From assembly GCA_019420585.1 (NCBI GenBank), contig JAHZGX010000022.1, forward strand, positions 1 to 27,944: DNA of 27,944 nucleotides, given 5' to 3'. Origin of the DNA: Prevotellaceae bacterium. GTDB taxonomy: Bacteria; Bacteroidota; Bacteroidia; Bacteroidales; Bacteroidaceae. The position numbers were made by a program, and so were the translations under genes. The notes under the pieces were generated by a model. The model was not told the DNA's origin. It saw nothing but the letters and a program-made list of their open reading frames with translations, and did no database searches. The stretch's first letter is position 1, and every line of letters begins with the position of its first letter. Below, piece after piece: positions 25,222 to 27,944 of this stretch.

Positions 25222-25517
25222 ACGTGACAGGCATCATCATCGGCGTGGCTTCGTTCCTCACCATCGGCATGTTCCATCCCCTCGTCATCAAAGCAGAATA
25301 CCACTTCGGGCGCAAATGCTGGTGGGCATTCCTGCTGGCCGGCATATTGTTCTGCGCAGGCAGCCTCCTCTGCGCAGATGATACGCTGAGCATCATCCTG
25401 GGAGTCATTGCCTTCTCCTGCTTTTGGAGCATCGGAGAGGTACTTGCCCAGCACAAACGGGTCAAGAAAGGCTGGTTCCCCATGAATCCAAAGCGCCGCA
25501 AGGATTACATGAACTGA
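25218..25517 (+). CDS. DUF4491 membrane protein
   Basis: This 99-residue protein has three hydrophobic segments: IIIGVASFLTIGMFHPLVI, CWWAFLLAGILFCAGSLL and LSIILGVIAFSCFWSIGEV. It ends in a conserved basic tail, KKGWFPMNPKRR. This matches the Bacteroidota family DUF4491, small inner-membrane proteins of unknown function. The frame is open further upstream, to 25140 inside the MATE gene, but the ATG at 25218 gives the family N-terminus (MNVTGIIIG) and the ATGA overlap with the MATE stop. Confidence 0.88.
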   Translation: MNVTGIIIGVASFLTIGMFHPLVIKAEYHFGRKCWWAFLLAGILFCAGSLLCADDTLSIILGVIAFSCFWSIGEVLAQHKRVKKGWFPMNPKRRKDYMN

Positions 25518-25571
25518 ATGTCCTTGCCATATATGAATCATACGATACGAATCTATATTATTTGACATATA

Positions 25572-25615
25572 TGTACGGATAACAATCGTACACGTGTACG
25601 GTTAATAACCGTACA
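25572..25615. promoter_or_regulatory. Tandem pair of 21-bp palindromes
   Basis: Two palindromic units, each TGTACGG...CGTACA and 21 bp long, lie at 25572-25592 and 25595-25615, separated by CG. Only the central seven to nine bases differ. The joint is itself the palindrome TGTACGTGTACA-like. No T-run follows. Two copies 23 bp apart (about two helical turns) suggest an operator bound by a dimeric regulator on one DNA face. Confidence 0.55.
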
Positions 25616-25687
25616 TGAGCAGAAGTTACTGACATCCGTTATAGAAACATAATTCTCCATTCGGGCACCAGTAATTCACCTGACTTA

Positions 25688-25708
25688 CATTAAACCCAAA
25701 TCGGCCAT
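25688..25708 (-). repeat. Dispersed repeat A, copy 2
   Basis: The 21 bases are the exact reverse complement of 542-562. Beyond them the flanks differ from copy 1. It points away from the other copy in this region. Confidence 0.75.
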
Positions 25709-25838
25709 TGGGGTTCTGATGTCTTTCCTGCGCAGTCTTTTTCAGTTTACCACCAACTTCCCGAAGGCGTAGAGGACAGAATTCCTTTTTCTTTACATAT
25801 TCGTATTTTCGTCCAACCACCCGATTTTATGTTTCTCA

Positions 25839-25882
25839 CCAGGAAAAAAATTTTTCCTCACCTGATTTATTTTTTTTCCTGG
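25839..25882. repeat. Dispersed hairpin repeat B, copy 3
   Basis: CCAGGAAAAAAA (25839-25850) pairs perfectly with TTTTTTTCCTGG (25871-25882), and a third arm, CCTCACCTG, lies at 25856-25864. The layout (arm, A-run, inner arm, T-run, arm, then GCGT/CGTTTT) matches copies 1 and 2, but the arm sequence is changed on both sides so that pairing is kept. Confidence 0.65.
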
Positions 25883-26093
25883 GCAGGCGTATTTTCGCAC
25901 CACGTCTCCAAAATCTTGACAATATCAAGATGCCAGAGTACGACGTTACGGCAATCCGATTTGGACCAAGCCTCAATTTTGAGGTCTACATCCCCGAAGG
26001 GCGGGTTACGGCGAGAGAAGGTGGGCAGCAAACCGGGAAAGAGAGTGCGGGAAACACAGAACAAAGTTCCACAGAACAAGCAAAGGAGATAGT

Positions 26094-26123
26094 TCTCGGT
26101 CTAATAGCCGATTTGGGTTAAAG
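26094..26123 (+). repeat. Dispersed repeat A, copy 3
   Basis: Starts TCTCGGTCTAATAG and continues GATTTGGGTTAAAG, with a few changes from copy 1 at 532-562 (same orientation). Confidence 0.65.
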
Positions 26124-26177
26124 TCATAGGCTAAATGTTTATGACTCATTCCTGACCCGATTCCAAATATTTATTCG

Positions 26178-26185
26178 TAATTTTG
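26178..26185 (+). promoter_or_regulatory. -7 element of the leader RNA
   Basis: TAATTTTG followed by CA, the usual Bacteroidota context. Transcription from here would start near 26190 and run through the structured region into the terminator at 26508-26515. The -33 match is weak. Confidence 0.5.
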
Positions 26186-26189
26186 CAAT

Positions 26190-26515
26190 TGCTTATCCCA
26201 CGCTGAGCCACCTGCATTGGTGGAGCGGTCGAAAGGGTGGGCACATACATAATGGAAAGGCGTTACTGACGCTTTGGTTTTGACGCAGTAAGAACTTCGC
26301 AAACTCTCACAAATAGTTAAAAACAAAGCAACGTAATGCCTCATGGGATGTATTTTGTACAGCCTTAGATGTCTGTAGTCACGCTGGACTATGGACATAT
26401 GGGTTATACATATATTACATCAGCGTGGGGCTGCGTTGTCTGTTTCAACTATTTGGGCAATGCGAAGGCCTTTACTGCGTGGAACAGGCAACAGAGTCGG
26501 CTCCACGTTTTTTTT
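26190..26515 (+). ncRNA. Candidate structured leader RNA or small RNA
   Basis: The region between a -7 element and a strong terminator folds extensively. There is a hairpin CCACC/GGTGG (26208-26212 with 26219-26223), and TAGTC/GACTA (26376-26380 with 26387-26391) presents a six-base loop ACGCTG. The terminator domain has CGTGGGGCTG (26424-26433) paired with CGGCTCCACG (26498-26507), enclosing GTTGTCTGTTTC (26435-26446) paired with GGAACAGGCAAC (26481-26492), then eight T's. CACGCTG (26380-26386) is also complementary to CAGCGTG (26421-26427), which overlaps the terminator stem. It may be a cis-acting attenuator for the secreted-protein gene at 26584 or a separate small RNA. I cannot name a known RNA family for it. 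Confidence 0.5.
26424..26515 (+). terminator. Long composite intrinsic terminator
   Basis: A 10-bp outer stem (26424-26433 with 26498-26507) and a 12-bp inner stem (26435-26446 with 26481-26492), with a few T-G wobbles, are followed directly by T8 at 26508-26515. It lies 68 bases upstream of the next start codon. Confidence 0.7.
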
Positions 26516-26583
26516 GTTTGTATGGGTAATGACAAACTTGGTATTTTAATCAAAACAAAAATAATCTTTTAATTCTTTTTATT

Positions 26584-27549
26584 ATGAAACTGGTATTTCG
26601 TTACGTTATGACAGCCGTTGTGTTGCTTTCATGTGTGTGTGTCAAGGCTCAAGACCGTATGGTTGCTGTTCTTCAGCATGGTGATTCCACCCATGTGTTC
26701 TATAATTCCAATGCCTTTGTCAATGCTCTCGCCGCTGCAGAGTCAGGAGATGTGATTACCCTTTCCCAAGGCGCCTTCGTTTCTGCCACCATCACCAAGG
26801 CTGTGAAAATAATCGGTGCAAGCGCAGGAGGATCTGTTGTCAGCAAATTCCCATCTGGGATAACCGTCAATTTGAAAAGCGGAGAATCCAAGCTGTATAT
26901 GGAGGGCGTGAGAATGACGAGCCTGACCATCAATGGTGACACCATCAACGATGCAGTGTTTAAGAGATGCTATTGTGAAGGGGATTGGAATATAAACGCA
27001 CAAAGCAACAACTGTACTATACTTCAATGCAGGATAGAGAGACAGTTTTGTCCAGATAAACTATCGAATAATTTAATTGTAAAAAACAGCATTTTACCTT
27101 ATAGTATAAATTCCAATACAATAGGAGCAAGTCTTATTTTGGAGAGTTGCAATATATATAGCATGCAAAATCTTCAATCGGCCATCGTAAAGAATTGTGT
27201 AATTCGTTATGACTGTTCTAACAGCAATGACATAATATGGTATAATACGGCATATTTGAATAATAATTTTCGTACAAAGCCTTCCTCTGATGCCATTAAA
27301 TATAATATGTTTCCATTAAACGATAGCGATTTGACAACCTATTGTGGCAGCACAATTTACCATGACCTTACCGATGCCGGGAAAGAAAAACTCATCGGTA
27401 CAGACGGAACATATATCGGCGCATATGGAGGCGCAACCCCTTACACCACCCTTCCCGCCATTCCTCGCGTTACTTCCGTCACTGTTCCTTCGGAATCTTA
27501 TGGCAATGGAAAACTTCCTGTCACGATTACCGTTGAGGTTAACAATTAA
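26584..27549 (+). CDS. Secreted beta-helix-like surface protein
   Basis: The 321-residue product has a signal peptide (MKLVFRYVMTAVVLLSCVCVKAQ, cleavage after about residue 22). The mature part starts like a right-handed beta-helix or pectate-lyase fold protein: VFYNSNAFVNALAAAESGDVITLSQGAF, then ATITKAVKIIGASAGGS. Successive short strands follow with regular polar turns (LYMEGVRMTSLTINGDTI, NNCTILQCRIERQ, NNLIVKNSILP, LILESCNIYS, SAIVKNCVIRY). No catalytic residues can be assigned, and no C-terminal sorting domain is obvious. The central part (about 27000-27350) is markedly more AT-rich than its neighbours, a possible sign of transfer or recombination. It lies 68 bases after the composite terminator, so its expression may depend on read-through. 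The function is unknown; a surface or adhesin-like role is inference. Confidence 0.75.
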   Translation: MKLVFRYVMTAVVLLSCVCVKAQDRMVAVLQHGDSTHVFYNSNAFVNALAAAESGDVITLSQGAFVSATITKAVKIIGASAGGSVVSKFPSGITVNLKSGESKLYMEGVRMTSLTINGDTINDAVFKRCYCEGDWNINAQSNNCTILQCRIERQFCPDKLSNNLIVKNSILPYSINSNTIGASLILESCNIYSMQNLQSAIVKNCVIRYDCSNSNDIIWYNTAYLNNNFRTKPSSDAIKYNMFPLNDSDLTTYCGSTIYHDLTDAGKEKLIGTDGTYIGAYGGATPYTTLPAIPRVTSVTVPSESYGNGKLPVTITVEVNN

Positions 27550-27569
27550 CCACAATAAAACCTCAACCT

Positions 27570-27944
27570 ATGAAGAGACTTATACCACTTTGCTGCTTGC
27601 TATGCACCCTATGCCTGTCAGTTGGTGCCCAGCAATTGGCAAAGTATGAATACTGGATAGACAATTACGCCTACAAGGTTTCGGGAAGCATGGCGGGAAA
27701 CACATTCTGCGAGGACATTGACGTGAGCGGCCTGCATGAGGGAGCACACCTGCTGATGTTCCGCGCACAGGACGACCAAGGAAACTGGTCGGCACCAGTG
27801 GCACGCCTGTTCATGAAGTACGGGACTGAGGCCACTCACCCTGCAAGGGAGATGACACGCTATGAATACTGGATAGACGATTACGCCTGCAAGGTTTCGG
27901 GAAGCATGGCGGGAAACACATTCTGCGAGGACATTGACGTGAGC
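27570..27944 (+). CDS. Secreted tandem-repeat surface protein, 3' end outside window
   Basis: The frame is open from the ATG at 27570 to the window end (125 codons, partial). The N-terminus is a signal peptide (MKRLIPLCCLLCTLCLSVGAQQ). Then a 72-residue unit starts at YEYWIDNYAYKVSGSMAG, continues with NTFCEDIDVSGLHEGAHLL and FRAQDDQGNWSAPVARLF, and begins again at 27861. This resembles repeats of the type EYWID...DVS.L..G.H...FR..D..G.WS that I associate with Bacteroidota surface proteins. The gene starts 21 bases after the previous stop and probably shares its transcript. The number of repeats and the C-terminus cannot be seen. Confidence 0.8.
   Translation, partial: MKRLIPLCCLLCTLCLSVGAQQLAKYEYWIDNYAYKVSGSMAGNTFCEDIDVSGLHEGAHLLMFRAQDDQGNWSAPVARLFMKYGTEATHPAREMTRYEYWIDDYACKVSGSMAGNTFCEDIDVS
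27645..27944 (+). repeat. 216-bp in-frame tandem repeat
   Basis: The first unit runs 27645-27860 and the second starts at 27861. The 84 bases of the second unit that can be compared differ from the first at only two positions. The unit is exactly 72 codons. Confidence 0.9.

Larger units (their letters stand above)
25518..26583. other. 1.07-kb gene-free region with repeats and leader RNA
   Basis: I see no credible gene. The short frames at 25829-26092 (plus) and 25867-26079 (minus) lie in repeat DNA. From left to right the region holds a tandem palindrome pair (25572-25615), repeat A copy 2 (25688-25708), hairpin repeat B copy 3 (25839-25882), a 7-bp hairpin (25913-25931), repeat A copy 3 (26094-26123), a 7-bp hairpin (26122-26146), a -7 element (26178-26185), and a candidate structured RNA ending in a terminator (26508-26515). 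Confidence 0.7.

Noticed and set aside
25572..25615. Palindrome pair as the terminator of the MATE/DUF4491 operon
   Set aside because: No T-run follows either stem, and the two equal units fit an operator better.
25829..26092. Short open frames on both strands in the 25.5-26.6 kb gap
   Set aside because: They lie in hairpin repeat B and adjoining repeat-like DNA and look like chance frames.

Overview
This window comes from a Bacteroidales chromosome, most likely a Prevotellaceae member. The evidence is the Bacteroidota-type promoter element (TAnnTTTG, often with TTTG about 20 bases upstream) ahead of many genes, families that are typical of Bacteroidota (LptD_2-type LptD, DUF3127, DUF4835, DUF4491, BACON-like lipoprotein), and the core order dnaN / DnaQ-like exonuclease / coaBC / DUF4835 / recN. 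The genus is inference. Nearly all of the window is chromosomal housekeeping DNA. I see no transposase, integrase, phage gene or CRISPR array.

Layout. Positions 1-839 hold no convincing gene but contain an octamer tandem repeat, several hairpins and two dispersed repeat types, and end in the promoter of tRNA-His(GTG) at 840-914. Next come an HD-domain phosphohydrolase, an LptD-like outer-membrane protein, a 1192-residue protein joining a PD-(D/E)XK nuclease to a superfamily 1 helicase (Dna2-like layout), a BACON-like lipoprotein and a small BRCT protein. The BRCT gene converges on ligA (minus strand) across a hairpin-rich terminator. dapA diverges from ligA. A DUF3127 OB-fold-like gene with an SSB-like acidic tip (minus strand) diverges from dnaN.

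From dnaN to tilS (13974-22643) seven genes run in one direction with overlaps or very short gaps: dnaN, DnaQ-like exonuclease, coaBC, DUF4835, recN, a degenerate trypsin-like/TPR protein and tilS. This looks like one operon mixing replication, repair, CoA synthesis, envelope and tRNA-modification genes. A second short operon follows: a double zinc-ribbon membrane protein, a MATE transporter and DUF4491.

From 25518 the character changes. About 1.07 kb without a gene carries a tandem pair of 21-bp palindromes, more copies of the dispersed repeats, and what looks like a long structured leader RNA ending in a strong intrinsic terminator (26424-26515), just upstream of a secreted beta-helix-like protein. 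The last gene, cut by the window edge, is a secreted protein built from near-identical 72-residue tandem repeats. This right-hand end is the accessory, surface-exposed part of the window and the most interesting for follow-up, in particular the leader/attenuator candidate at about 26190-26515 with a possible loop-to-terminator pairing switch.
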